Of a stretch of DNA of 64,000 nt, positions 1-8,634 are shown in pieces. Source of the DNA: Planctomycetales bacterium (GTDB taxonomy: Bacteria; Planctomycetota; Planctomycetia; Planctomycetales; Planctomycetaceae); contig JANQPT010000059.1 of assembly GCA_028285345.1 (NCBI GenBank), positions 1-64,000 on the forward strand, read 5' to 3'. Positions within the stretch are counted from its first letter, which is position 1, and every line of letters starts with the position of its first letter. Made by a program: the position numbers and the translations under genes. The notes under the pieces were generated by a model that worked only from the letters and a program-made list of their open reading frames with translations, did no database searches and was not told the origin of the DNA.

Positions 1-377
1 TCCGGATTAAGGCGGGTGAGGCCAATCATCGGGTGGTCAAGACGATGGAGTTGGATCGCGATCTGACTCTCACTGCGCTGATGCCGCACATGCATCTGCG
101 CGGAAAATCGTTTACCTACGAACTGATCCATCCCAATGGCCGCAGCGAGACTCTGTTGCACTTGCCGCGCTGGGATTTCAATTGGCAGCACCAATACTTC
201 TACGAAGAGCCGCGGGTTCTCAAGAAGGGCAGCACGCTGAAGATCACGGGGTACTGGGACAATTCGGCGGATAATCCCAACAACGTCTTCCCGCTGGTCG
301 ATGTGCGTTGGGGGGATCAGACTTGGGATGAAATGTTCATTGGCTACGTGAACTACAGTGTTCCCCGCGAGAAGTGA
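1..377 (+). CDS. Copper type II ascorbate-dependent monooxygenase-like domain protein, C-terminal part
   Basis: The frame is open to the left edge, so only the C-terminal ~124 residues are present. The fragment contains the HMH copper-ligand motif (MPHMHLRGKSF) and the downstream pattern DNS-x2-NP followed by a W-G-x-Q-T-x-D-EM block. These are typical of the C-terminal domain of copper type II ascorbate-dependent monooxygenases (the peptidylglycine monooxygenase fold). In planctomycetes this domain usually ends a longer secreted redox protein that also carries thioredoxin-like or cytochrome domains; that part is outside the window. The internal methionine near position 45 is not the real start, because the reading frame and conserved sequence continue upstream. 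The substrate is unknown. Confidence 0.75.
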   Translation, partial: RIKAGEANHRVVKTMELDRDLTLTALMPHMHLRGKSFTYELIHPNGRSETLLHLPRWDFNWQHQYFYEEPRVLKKGSTLKITGYWDNSADNPNNVFPLVDVRWGDQTWDEMFIGYVNYSVPREK

Positions 378-514
378 GCGCGACGATCTGATTGCGGCGT
401 ACCGTGTTGCCTTCACGCCGATCGTTCCGTGATTGCAATTCGGCACGAACGGATTAGACTCAGTGGTGCAAACCCCGTTGCCTCTGGCCGCTTTCCTTCG
501 TTGGCAGAATCGTC

Positions 515-2854
515 GTGACCAGCCCGTCCTCACAGTCGCCTCGCGATCAGATGGATTCACAGAGCGATGCGGATACCTCGGTCGTGAGCGAGGCTTGGAC
601 TTTGCTAGCCGGCCATGTCGAGGGATTTGTCGAAGCGTGGGACGGTGCCGATTCGCCTCCGCCGATCACAGAGTTTCTCCCCGATACGGCCGGTCCCATG
701 CGGCGATTGGCGCTGCTGGAAACGATCAAGATCGATCTGGAGTATCGCTGGCTGCACCACAAGTACCCCCGCAAAGTCGAGGAGTACCTGGAAGAGTTTC
801 CCGATCTTTGCGATGAAGGCTTTCCGTGCGACTTGGTGTACGAGGAGTTTCACGTCCGAAAGCAGGCGGGAGAAGACGTCGATCCGCAAGAGTATTTCGA
901 GCGATTTCCCCAGCATGTGGAATTGATCGGCCAGCATTTGGGAGTCGACACTCCGTATTCGCCGACGGCCCTGTTTCAACCGAAGACCGCCGACAAATTG
1001 GAGGGGATTCAGCCGGGTGATCGGTTGGATGACTTTGAGTTGTTAGCCACGCTGGGCAAGGGGGCGTTTGCAACGGTCTTTCTAGCGCGGCAGGTTTCGA
1101 TGCACCGTACGGTGGCGTTGAAGATATCGGCCGACCAGGGGGCCGAACCGCAGACGCTGGCGCAATTCGATCACGAGAACATCGTCCGCGTTTACGACCA
1201 GCGGATGTTGCCCGATGAGGGCTTGCGGCTGCTGTACATGCAGTGCGTGCAGGGAGGAACTCTGCATCCGGTTGTGGAATACGTACGGGATACCGAGCCG
1301 CCAAAACGGACCGGACGGATGCTGCTCAAAGCGATCGACCGGGCGTTGGACAATCGGGGCGACGCGGCGCCGGCGGAATCGCCGCTCCGCAAACGTCTCT
1401 CGGGAATGCGGTGGCCGGAAGTCGTCTGCTGGATCGGCAGCCGGCTGGCCAAAGCGCTCGATTATGCCCACCGGCGCGGGGTGTTGCACCGGGACATCAA
1501 ACCAGCCAACGTCTTGCTGACCAGCGAAGGTTCACCCAAGCTGGCGGACTTCAATATCAGTTTCAGTTCCGAAGTCTCCGACGCGACGCCCGCCGCGTAT
1601 TTCGGCGGCAGCCTGCCGTACATGTCACCGGAGCAATTGGAGGCCTTTCATCCCGGGCATTCGCGGGACGCGGGCACGCTTGATGAGCGAAGCGACATAT
1701 TTTCCTTGGGTGTCGTGCTGTGGGAGATGTTGACCGGTTACCGGCCGTTCCGCGACGGGCATCTTGAAGAGGGGTGGACGGCCACATTGGATCATATGGT
1801 GTCCCGACGCCGTGACGGGCTTGACGACGACGCCTTCGAAACGCTCCCGCCGAAACTGCCGCATGGTCTGAAGGACGTGCTGATCTCCTGCTTCGCTTCC
1901 GATCCGGATGATCGACCGCAGACGGGCCGTCAATTGGCGCAGCAATTGGAATTATGCCTGCAGCCTCGCTTGCAGGAATTGCTCAACCCGCCGGAGCAGG
2001 GCTGGCAGCGATGGGTGTTGCGGCACCCGATGCTTTCCCTGATCCTGGCGGCGTTTATCCCGAACGTGCTGGCTGCAGTGTTCAATTATGCCTACAACGA
2101 GCGGGCGATTATCAATGTCATCGCGCGGGACTATCCCGAGGCCGTTCCATCCTTCAAAGAGCTCATAATTTGGATCAACGGGATCGCCTTCCCTCTGGGG
2201 TTGGGGTTGGCAGGCTTGTTGGCGGGTCCTGTGTTTAAGCTAATACGGGAGTTGCGGCGTTCTAACAGCGTTGATCTTGAGCGCCGCGAGAAGACATGGA
2301 AGCGTGCGCTCAATCTCGGGCATTACGCGGCGGTCATTGGAGTCATTTTGTGGATGGTGGCGGGAATCGCGTATCCGGTCTGCCTGAACATTCTGACTGG
2401 GAACGTTCCGACGGTGATTTATCCCCACTTCATTGCGTCGCTGGCGATTTGCGGACTGATTGCCGCTGCTTATCCGTTTTTGCTGGTCACATTCTTTTCA
2501 CTGCGTGCTTATTATCCGGCGTTGTTGTCTCTGGAGTTTTTGCCGCAGCAAAACTTCGAACGTCTCAGCCGTCTGGGGCGGATGACGCGGGTGTACTTTA
2601 CATCGGCGGTGCTCATCTTCTTCATCTCATTGTTGACGCTGCTGCTGACGGAGAACGACGACAACACGGCCAGGTTTGCGATGGTTACGCTCTGTTTTGC
2701 CGGCATCATCGGATCAGTGTTAGCCTTCTGGCTCTATCGCGCGATCATCTCGGACCTTTCGGTGCTCGCCATTCCGGCCATTGAGAGCGGGAAAATGGGC
2801 GACATTCACACCGATACCGTTGATGCATTTTCGTCCGGGACTTGGACTCCGTAG
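515..2854 (+). CDS. Membrane-bound Hanks-type serine/threonine protein kinase with six-helix C-terminal domain
   Basis: The ~170-residue N-terminal region has a planctomycete-type segment (LEYRWLHHKYPRKVEEYLEE). The kinase domain spans about residues 172-485: glycine loop GKGAFATV, lysine in VALKIS, catalytic HRDIKPAN (H325-R326-D327 counted from the GTG at 515), and YMSPEQ in place of APE. The metal-binding DFG reads DFN (D345-F-N347); the aspartate is kept. The C-terminal ~270 residues contain about six hydrophobic segments, so this is a polytopic membrane protein rather than a single-pass receptor kinase. It probably phosphorylates proteins in response to a signal sensed at the membrane. 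The start is uncertain: the GTG at 515 gives the longest form and an ATG lies at 551. Neither has a clear ribosome binding site. Confidence 0.9.
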   Translation: MTSPSSQSPRDQMDSQSDADTSVVSEAWTLLAGHVEGFVEAWDGADSPPPITEFLPDTAGPMRRLALLETIKIDLEYRWLHHKYPRKVEEYLEEFPDLCDEGFPCDLVYEEFHVRKQAGEDVDPQEYFERFPQHVELIGQHLGVDTPYSPTALFQPKTADKLEGIQPGDRLDDFELLATLGKGAFATVFLARQVSMHRTVALKISADQGAEPQTLAQFDHENIVRVYDQRMLPDEGLRLLYMQCVQGGTLHPVVEYVRDTEPPKRTGRMLLKAIDRALDNRGDAAPAESPLRKRLSGMRWPEVVCWIGSRLAKALDYAHRRGVLHRDIKPANVLLTSEGSPKLADFNISFSSEVSDATPAAYFGGSLPYMSPEQLEAFHPGHSRDAGTLDERSDIFSLGVVLWEMLTGYRPFRDGHLEEGWTATLDHMVSRRRDGLDDDAFETLPPKLPHGLKDVLISCFASDPDDRPQTGRQLAQQLELCLQPRLQELLNPPEQGWQRWVLRHPMLSLILAAFIPNVLAAVFNYAYNERAIINVIARDYPEAVPSFKELIIWINGIAFPLGLGLAGLLAGPVFKLIRELRRSNSVDLERREKTWKRALNLGHYAAVIGVILWMVAGIAYPVCLNILTGNVPTVIYPHFIASLAICGLIAAAYPFLLVTFFSLRAYYPALLSLEFLPQQNFERLSRLGRMTRVYFTSAVLIFFISLLTLLLTENDDNTARFAMVTLCFAGIIGSVLAFWLYRAIISDLSVLAIPAIESGKMGDIHTDTVDAFSSGTWTP

Positions 2855-2891
2855 TCCGCCGATTTTTGCTGCGGGCAACTTCGGCCGGAGG

Positions 2892-3677
2892 TCACTTCGG
2901 AGGTACGCCGAGCGATTTGCCGCCGTCGATGCCGATTGCCGTCCCAGTCACCATCACGGCGGCATCGCTGACCAAGTACAACACGCATTGCGCGATCTCA
3001 CGCGGATCGGTGAGACGTTCGTAGGCTTTGGCCAGCGGACTGGCGGAAATGAAACCTTCGATCGCGGCGTCCCGGTCCGCTGCGGAAGCGAGGTCGGCTT
3101 CCATCATCCGCGTCCAGCCGACCGGACCGGGGCAGACGGCGTTGATCCGAACACGGTCGGGTGCGTGGCAGAGCGCCAGGCACTTGGTCAGCGAAATCAG
3201 CGCGCCTTTGCTGATCGAATAGACCGGATCATGTGCGCGGGGCAATAGACCGGCGTTGCTGGAAATGTTGATAATCGATCCGCCGCCGGCTTCGCGCATG
3301 TGGGGAATCGCAGACTTGCAGCCGAAAAACGCGGCTTTGAAATTGGTGTCGAGGCAGGCATCCCAATCCGCTTCGCTGACGTCGTCGATCTGTTTGACCA
3401 TGCCGATTCCCGCGTTATTGACCAGAATCTTCAGTGGTCCGGCGTCGGCCGCTTCGTCGATGACCTGTTGCAGTTCGACAACGCATCGCACGTCGCATTG
3501 CCGTTGCTGGATGCCTGCTGCGGCAAACGGCTCTTGGTTTTCCTCCAGTGGATCGTAATCCGCCACGAACACCTTCGCGCCCTGTTCCGCCAACAGCAGG
3601 GCGCAGGCGCGGCCAATGCCGCTAGCCGCTCCGGTGACAACGGCGACTTGATCGGTGAGGTCCGGAGTGAGGTCCAT
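2892..3677 (-). CDS. SDR family NAD(P)-dependent oxidoreductase
   Basis: A classical short-chain dehydrogenase of 261 residues, the usual length of the family. The cofactor glycine motif TGAASGIG is at 15-22, NNAG at 87-90, and the catalytic Ser140, Tyr153 and Lys157 (YSISK) are all present. The aspartate after the second beta strand (VADYD) suggests a preference for NAD(H). I chose the ATG at 3677 because the Rossmann fold begins about ten residues later; an upstream extension to 3776 has no conserved sequence. The C-terminus ends with a GTAIGIDGG motif common to sugar and acyl SDRs. Substrate not deducible. The gene runs convergent to the kinase gene on the other strand. Confidence 0.92.
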   Translation of the reverse strand: MDLTPDLTDQVAVVTGAASGIGRACALLLAEQGAKVFVADYDPLEENQEPFAAAGIQQRQCDVRCVVELQQVIDEAADAGPLKILVNNAGIGMVKQIDDVSEADWDACLDTNFKAAFFGCKSAIPHMREAGGGSIINISSNAGLLPRAHDPVYSISKGALISLTKCLALCHAPDRVRINAVCPGPVGWTRMMEADLASAADRDAAIEGFISASPLAKAYERLTDPREIAQCVLYLVSDAAVMVTGTAIGIDGGKSLGVPPK

Positions 3678-3839
3678 TGAAAACTCGCTTTCGATTGCGG
3701 ACCGCGGGTGATTCAGCAATTCGCGCACATCGTACGCGGAGTCGGCAATCGTACCAACAAAGCGGTGCTGATTCACGCCGGTTGCGAACGTAGGAGTTCG
3801 ATCCAGGCGGCCGCGTGCGACGGCGATTGTGGTAGAGGT

Positions 3840-4436
3840 CTACCGATCGATGCGAAACTCGACGGTGAAGTTGTTTCGCGGCGCGTTGCGGTCAAGGACT
3901 TCGGAGGGAGTGATGCTGCAATAGCCGCCGCGTGCTCTGGCGTAGCTCTCGCGGCGCGGATCCTGGTTGACGACACGGCGGAATCCGTAGTTCTGCACCA
4001 GGAAATCAGAGAGCCGGCGGGGGTTGCCTGTGGAACCCAGGAATGTCATTCGCCGCATCTGCTGTCGCGTGTCGTAGTAATAGGTCAGGCTGCCGGCGAG
4101 ATCGGTCTCATCGATTCCCGTGACGATTGGGACACGATATCCCTGCAGGTTGAGTTCGCTCAGTCCGGCGGACACCTGTTCCCATCGTTCCGCTATGTGA
4201 TTGGGGGAGAGGTCGAAACGGATGATTTCGGAGAAGCTTTCAGGCGTTGGGCCGGCGACGGCATACAATTCCTGGCCTGCCTCCGCCAGGGCCTCCATCT
4301 GAATTTCCGGATCAGTCGGAATGTCTGTTTGCGAGAACCATCCCGACAGCCCGCCTTGTCCCTGTGGGTCTTCACGGAATTTGAAGTATCCGACTGCGGC
4401 GGATGCGAGCACGATTAGGGAAAGGATCAGCCTCAT
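3840..4436 (-). CDS. Hypothetical membrane-anchored protein
   Basis: A 198-residue protein starting at an ATG preceded by GGGAG. The first ~17 residues (MRLILSLIVLASAAVGYF) form a signal peptide or N-terminal anchor; the remainder is hydrophilic and would lie outside the cytoplasm. It has no motif I can assign: a mixed alpha/beta globular region with a Tyr-Tyr-Tyr-Asp stretch in the middle and a basic C-terminus. A longer reading from 4529 adds a segment without signal-peptide character, so I prefer 4436. It lies ~160 bp upstream of the SDR gene on the same strand and could be co-transcribed with it. Confidence 0.6.
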   Translation of the reverse strand: MRLILSLIVLASAAVGYFKFREDPQGQGGLSGWFSQTDIPTDPEIQMEALAEAGQELYAVAGPTPESFSEIIRFDLSPNHIAERWEQVSAGLSELNLQGYRVPIVTGIDETDLAGSLTYYYDTRQQMRRMTFLGSTGNPRRLSDFLVQNYGFRRVVNQDPRRESYARARGGYCSITPSEVLDRNAPRNNFTVEFRIDR

Positions 4437-4822
4437 GATATTGCTCCCTGGCGGGAAGTGAGGTGTTGCGGCCCGGCGGATTGGAGAGAGGAGAATCGAG
4501 TCGCAGCGATCTCGTCTCGGTACTTTCATCGACGATCGGGCGCGCGATTCCGTGAGCGGAGGCGGTCGGAAGGAACGGTTTCCCGGACTGCATCAACCGT
4601 TAGCACTGCGAGAACGCGTACCATCAACGGATCTGTATCAGCCGCAAGCGGTTAAAACGATCGACGCCCCGCTCAATGAACGGGGCGTCGAACGATCATG
4701 AAATCCAGACGGAACGGACCACCCGGAGAATCCCTCTCCGACGTTCCGTGGGATCAAGGCAGCAACAAAGTTATCTGCGTGTGGGGCGAAGTCCGTGCGG
4801 CTGATTGCCGTGCCGGCTGATA
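4437..4822. other. Intergenic region with one strong hairpin
   Basis: No credible gene. It holds the 10-bp hairpin annotated separately as the likely terminator of the DUF1573 gene. The promoter of the gene ending at 3840 should also lie here, but I see no clear consensus. Confidence 0.6.
4651..4690 (-). terminator. Probable intrinsic terminator of the DUF1573 gene
   Basis: Perfect 10-bp inverted repeat CGACGCCCCG (4662-4671) / CGGGGCGTCG (4681-4690) with a 9-base loop. Read on the minus strand, the stem is followed after three bases by TTTT. It sits ~130 bases behind the minus-strand stop codon at 4823. The T-run is short and offset, so a palindromic repeat of another kind is possible. Confidence 0.5.
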
Positions 4823-5842
4823 CTACTTGCCGGCAGTTGTCGGCAGCACTTCGCCTCGGGCGACGAATTGGATGGGATCCTTCATGCCCTTAATGGTGAC
4901 GGTAAATCGCTCTGCGAATTTTCCGGACTTCTTCGGTTTGTTGATCGAGAGCGGCAACACGTGAATCGGCTTTGACGTCTTGGGCAGCCGAACTTCAAAG
5001 GAAGGATCGCCGGAGTCGCTCTCGATCTTTTCGATTGTGAACGGTTTGCGGCCCCGGAGCACGATATTGACTGTTTTGTTTTCGTCGGAGCTCACAACGC
5101 CAAACGATACGGAGCGGGGATTGATCGTGATTTCCGCTTCAACGCGTCCCTCGACGAGCACCGGGACGCGGGGGCTCTTCGCGTCGTCGGTGTAGAGCAC
5201 CAACTGGTCGCGCAGGTCGCCGACGGGCGCGTCCTCTTTCAGGTCGACCACCAATTGATAGTCCACCCGGCCGTTGCCGCGATTCTTCTCGACGACTTTG
5301 GCGGCCATATGGGGGTTTTTGCTTTCGACTTTGGTGATCTTCCAGTCGTCGCGTCCCGCATAGGCGATATCGATGGTTTTTTGCGATGCAGTCCCTTTGC
5401 CAATCGCGCCGAAATTGACCATTCCGGGAGTCAGAACGACATCAGTGCGGATGTAGGCGGTAATTGGGATTTGGACTTCGGCGGGTTGTGGCGCGTCGAA
5501 CGTGACGATCAGGTTCGAGTCCTTGCGGCGCGTGAACTTGCGGGTGTCCATCGTGACCTCGATGTAAGCCGACTCGCCACTCTGCAACAGGTCTTTACTG
5601 GGGCGTGCCGCCGTACATCCGCAGGTGGTTCGGGTGTTGGAAATGTGAACCGGCTGGGTGTACTTATTGGTGATCTTGAATCGATAGGATGCGTCAGCTC
5701 CCCGCGCGACAAACCCGAAGTCATACTTGGTTTTTTCGAACATGTCTTCCGCCCACCCGGCGTCCACAGACTGTGCGAATCCAGCGCTTGCCCAGAGTGC
5801 AAATACCATGAAACCCGCGCGCCGGCAATTCATCGAAAGCAT
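4823..5842 (-). CDS. DUF1573 domain-containing secreted protein
   Basis: A 339-residue protein with a cleavable N-terminal signal (hydrophobic core MVFALWASAGFAQS). It opens with the DUF1573 signature: a W/Y-DFG-x-V start, then an NTRTTCGCTAARPS segment with two cysteines. Two further immunoglobulin-like beta-sandwich units follow (about residues 130-230 and 230-335), related to the ASPM/SPD-2/hydin type. Proteins of this kind are abundant in planctomycetes and Bacteroidetes; they are periplasmic or surface proteins of unknown function, presumably acting in protein-protein contacts. The start at 5842 is the first of two close methionines (the other is at 5833). Confidence 0.85.
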   Translation of the reverse strand: MLSMNCRRAGFMVFALWASAGFAQSVDAGWAEDMFEKTKYDFGFVARGADASYRFKITNKYTQPVHISNTRTTCGCTAARPSKDLLQSGESAYIEVTMDTRKFTRRKDSNLIVTFDAPQPAEVQIPITAYIRTDVVLTPGMVNFGAIGKGTASQKTIDIAYAGRDDWKITKVESKNPHMAAKVVEKNRGNGRVDYQLVVDLKEDAPVGDLRDQLVLYTDDAKSPRVPVLVEGRVEAEITINPRSVSFGVVSSDENKTVNIVLRGRKPFTIEKIESDSGDPSFEVRLPKTSKPIHVLPLSINKPKKSGKFAERFTVTIKGMKDPIQFVARGEVLPTTAGK

Positions 5843-6428
5843 GACTGACTCTCACTGTGGGAAGATCGAAATTGATTGCGTGTTTGAAATGGTCGAGAGG
5901 TCGAGCGGGGACGACGACATTTCGTTGACTGGGTGTGCTGTATCCGAGACAGTCACATTCTGGGATTTTCCAGGAGGTCTATCTCATAAGACTAGTCTGG
6001 TCATCGACATCGGGTCAGGCTGAGGTTAGTGCCTGCTTTGTAAATTGTCAATGTTACCCAGTTCACCTGAACGCGAGTCGGACTCTCGTGTACAACCGAT
6101 CCAACAGTAACCCAGTACGTTCGCTGTAAGTGATAAGATTGTTACCAGCGCATCGAAAACCTCCCTTGTTCTTCCGACAACCGCTTGCATTTTCCTGGCG
6201 CATTGTTAGAGCAGCGTCGGACAGGTCAAGGCTTTGCGCAGATCGCCGCAGAATCGAGAGACGCGCTGGGCATTTTGAGCTAGACTTTTGTTGAGGGAGA
6301 ATTGCGACGTAGAGGGTCCGTATCATTTCGACGCGCCCATAACACGGCGCGCAGCCCTGTCGTGGCAAGGTCGCGAAGCATCGGCACTCCCGCAAATCCG
6401 ATCCCATTTCAGTCAAGTTGAGCGGCAA
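5843..6428. other. Intergenic region, nothing assigned
   Basis: About 590 bases between a leftward and a rightward gene. I see no convincing coding sequence. A near-palindrome around 6070-6090 (ACGCGAGT...ACTCTCGTGT) is the only structured element and is too weak to name. Confidence 0.4.
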
Positions 6429-6557
6429 ATGACTTCTTGGACCGACGTTTACGTTCCGAAAGCGATCGATGCGTGGCATACAATGACGCTGATGGATTAC
6501 GCGCATGTCACGATCGCGGTTGTGCTGATCGGTTGGGCGGTTTCCCGTTTAAAGTAA
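6429..6557 (+). CDS. Small single-pass membrane protein, hypothetical
   Basis: A 42-codon reading frame beginning MTSWTDVYVPKAIDAW and ending in a hydrophobic segment (VTIAVVLIGWAVSRL) that could span the membrane. The amino-acid pattern looks protein-like: an amphipathic start, one helix and a basic end. There is no strong ribosome binding site, and the longer frame back to 6288 looks non-coding. No family recognised. Confidence 0.35.
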   Translation: MTSWTDVYVPKAIDAWHTMTLMDYAHVTIAVVLIGWAVSRLK

Positions 6558-6676
6558 GCGGCAGGCTTGTTGTCCGATCGAAGTCACGCCGCAAAACGGT
6601 TTGAAGCTGCGTAACGGTCAACGTCGATATAACCCTCCATAGTGAATCCAACATCGCTGGAGGGGGACTTGATTCC

Positions 6677-6880
6677 ATGCGTCGCACATGGATGTTGATG
6701 CTGGGGGTGCTGCTGTTGAGCTTGCCGACAGGATGTCGGAACGGGCCGATCAGCAACGCGTATTACCAAACAGTCGACGACATCAACGATCATCCGAAGA
6801 TCTATTTTGACGACGTCTACTATTGGTATTGCCGCGATTGCGGCTGCCGGAAGCTGGTTCCGTTCGGGAATTGCTATTGA
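6677..6880 (+). CDS. Small cysteine-containing lipoprotein, hypothetical
   Basis: A 67-residue protein with a good purine-rich ribosome binding site (GGAGGGGG) ten bases before the ATG. The N-terminus is a lipoprotein signal ending in LPTGC, so Cys20 would be acylated and the mature part anchored to a membrane. The mature region is rich in Tyr and Asp and holds a C-x2-C-x-C cluster (CRDCGC) plus a final cysteine, suggesting a metal site or disulfides. No family recognised. Confidence 0.6.
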   Translation: MRRTWMLMLGVLLLSLPTGCRNGPISNAYYQTVDDINDHPKIYFDDVYYWYCRDCGCRKLVPFGNCY

Positions 6881-7122
6881 GCATCTCAAAACAATTCCTG
6901 AGCGTCTGAGAGCCGCAGCGCAAAAAGATTGGCAGCTGACGACGCCGTGAGGGAAATCGCATGGGGTACATCTGGGTCAGGATCCCCACGGAACGTCGCC
7001 GCTGCCATTTATAAGAATGCGAGACAGCTCAGGCCACCAGAAATCATGCCGGCCGTCTCTGCTGTGCTCGATGTTGAACCTCGTAATCGAGCCAGATTTC
7101 AACAGTTCACGTGCGGCGCCCG

Positions 7123-7344
7123 TTAGGCGACACTGTGAATCTCGGAGACTGCTAAACTGTCTGCGGCGTTCGCGTGTCGGGTGGACCCGGCGATCTTTTC
7201 AGTAAGCTCCGCCCGCAAGACGCGGATGTCGTTTGGAGCCTCAATTCCGAGTCGGACTGTGCCTCGGCCGCACTGGATGACTTTTACGACAATCTCATTT
7301 CCAATCTGTATTGCTTCGTTCCGTTTTCTGGCTAATACCAGCAT
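7123..7344 (-). CDS. csrA: Carbon storage regulator CsrA
   Basis: A 73-residue RNA-binding translational regulator. It starts MLVLARKRNEAIQIG and continues with the conserved VRLGIEAPNDIRVLRAEL block; both strands that form the RNA-binding surface of the CsrA dimer (LVLARK and the IRVLR arginines) are intact. The ATG at 7344 has an excellent Shine-Dalgarno sequence, AGGAGGGGAGCG, directly before it, which settles the start against a longer reading from 7392. CsrA binds GGA motifs near ribosome binding sites and controls central carbon metabolism, motility or surface attachment. Its own leader contains such GGA motifs, so self-repression is plausible. No flagellar genes are adjacent. Confidence 0.95.
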   Translation of the reverse strand: MLVLARKRNEAIQIGNEIVVKVIQCGRGTVRLGIEAPNDIRVLRAELTEKIAGSTRHANAADSLAVSEIHSVA

Positions 7345-7952
7345 CGCTCCCCTCCTGTCATGGTTTTTTGCGTTGTCATCAACGCTGAACAATTGAGATT
7401 CTGGGCGGAAGACCCAATCAGACTTCCGCGTCAGGCAATCCCTTGCATAAGCGAACTGCGTGCCGGAGGAGACAATCCCTAGTCCTCAAGTGCATCTAAG
7501 ACAATACAACTGATTGTTAAGAATAGATTTGAGCCATTGGAAAAAACGAAGAATTTGGCTCGCCTCTCACTCTGCGGCGGGATTGAGTCTCATAAGTTTT
7601 TTCAATTCGCTTGGCAACACTTGCAATCCATTCCGTTCATTGCTGTGGTCTGGAACTGACGCTGAAAATGGGTTACATCCGTACATGTGTACGGAGGTTT
7701 ATATGGTTCGGTTCACAAGTCGGCAAGATCAGTTTTTGAGAATCTGGGCCCGGAGGTCATCTCAAAACTCCTGGTGAGGTGTAAACGTGTTAATCGCTTC
7801 GTCTTAAGTTTGGTGCGGCAATTTCGTGAAACTTTGATGGTTTTTACGGCTCGGCCAATCGCTGAGATGAGGGCACTCCTTGCATTCGAACACCGCCGGA
7901 TTATACTTAGCCCTTCACCCGTGACTTTTGTGAATTAACCGAGGGAAACGTC
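7345..7952. other. Intergenic region between csrA and rpmB
   Basis: About 600 bases separating divergent genes. Short frames at 7514-7777 and 7687-7938 lack protein-like composition and ribosome binding sites. The right end carries the probable rpmB promoter, annotated separately; the csrA promoter must lie in the left half but no clear match is visible. Confidence 0.5.
7880..7907 (+). promoter_or_regulatory. Candidate sigma-70-type promoter of rpmB
   Basis: TTGCAT (7880-7885), a 16-base spacer, then TATACT (7902-7907), located 46 bases before the rpmB start codon. Inferred from consensus only. Confidence 0.45.
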
Positions 7953-8213
7953 ATGAGTCGGAGTTGTCAGGTCTGCGGAAAGACCGCCCAGAAAGGCAAT
8001 TCGGTGTCGCAGCGCGGTAAGCCGAAGTATTTGGGCGGAAACGGCCGTCAAACAACCGGAATCTCGCGGCGGATGTTCAAGCCGAATTTGCAGAAAATCC
8101 GCGTTCAAGAAGGGGGCAGCACCGTCACCAAGCGCGTCTGTGTGCAGTGCATCCGTAGCGGCCGCGTCCAAAAAGCGGTCGTTCGCAAGCCCTTTACGCT
8201 GCCGGAGAACTAG
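7953..8213 (+). CDS. rpmB: 50S ribosomal protein L28
   Basis: An 86-residue L28 starting [10 protein letters not shown]. It keeps both zinc-type CxxC pairs (CQVC near the N-terminus and CVQC near residue 67), the form of L28 called C+. The [13 protein letters not shown] block in the middle is the family core. A GAGGG ribosome binding site lies eight bases before the ATG. It assembles into the large ribosomal subunit near the E site. It heads a housekeeping cluster with gatC, gatA and gatB on the same strand; the spacing of 71 bases to gatC allows co-transcription. Confidence 0.95.
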   Translation: MSRSCQVCGKTAQKGNSVSQRGKPKYLGGNGRQTTGISRRMFKPNLQKIRVQEGGSTVTKRVCVQCIRSGRVQKAVVRKPFTLPEN

Positions 8214-8284
8214 CGCGCCGGCGTGTCGGACTTCGTCAACTCATTTGACGTGCTTCTGGGATTTGTCGATCGGTGCAGGAAGAG

Positions 8285-8584
8285 ATGGCCGGTGAGCTTA
8301 CACGGGATGAAGTTAAACGAGTGGCTGTGCTGGCACGGTTAAAGCTCAGCGACACCGAATTGGATCATCTCAGCTCGGATTTGGCGAAGATCCTTAGTCA
8401 CGTCGAACAGCTCGGCGAGTTGGACACTGAAGAGGTCGAGCCGATGGTCCATGCCATCGAGTTTGCGAACGTGTTCCGGGCGGATGAATCGCGCGAATCG
8501 TTGCCGCGGGAGGCGGCGTTATCCAACGCGCCCAAAACGGACGGTCGGTGTTTCCTCGTGCCGCAAATCCTCGAGGGAAGCTAA
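8285..8584 (+). CDS. gatC: Asp-tRNA(Asn)/Glu-tRNA(Gln) amidotransferase subunit C
   Basis: A 99-residue GatC, the small subunit that wraps around GatA and stabilises the GatCAB complex. It shows the family pattern: L-T-R-D-E-V at the start, the A-x-LARLKLS block, then LGELDTEEVEPM and a C-terminal DGRCFLVPQIL. The ATG at 8285 is preceded by AGGAAG; a GTG at 8273 would add four residues. It lies 50 bases before gatA. The complex amidates mischarged Glu-tRNA(Gln) and/or Asp-tRNA(Asn) in the cytoplasm. Confidence 0.95.
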   Translation: MAGELTRDEVKRVAVLARLKLSDTELDHLSSDLAKILSHVEQLGELDTEEVEPMVHAIEFANVFRADESRESLPREAALSNAPKTDGRCFLVPQILEGS

Positions 8585-8634
8585 CGCGGGCCGCTCTCAC
8601 AACAGCAGGCCGTTACTCATTGAAATGACGAACT

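Noticed and set aside
5255-5848. 197-codon plus-strand frame
   Set aside because: Antisense to the DUF1573 gene.
7514-7938. Two short frames before rpmB
   Set aside because: No ribosome binding site, no conserved pattern, and they run over the likely rpmB promoter.
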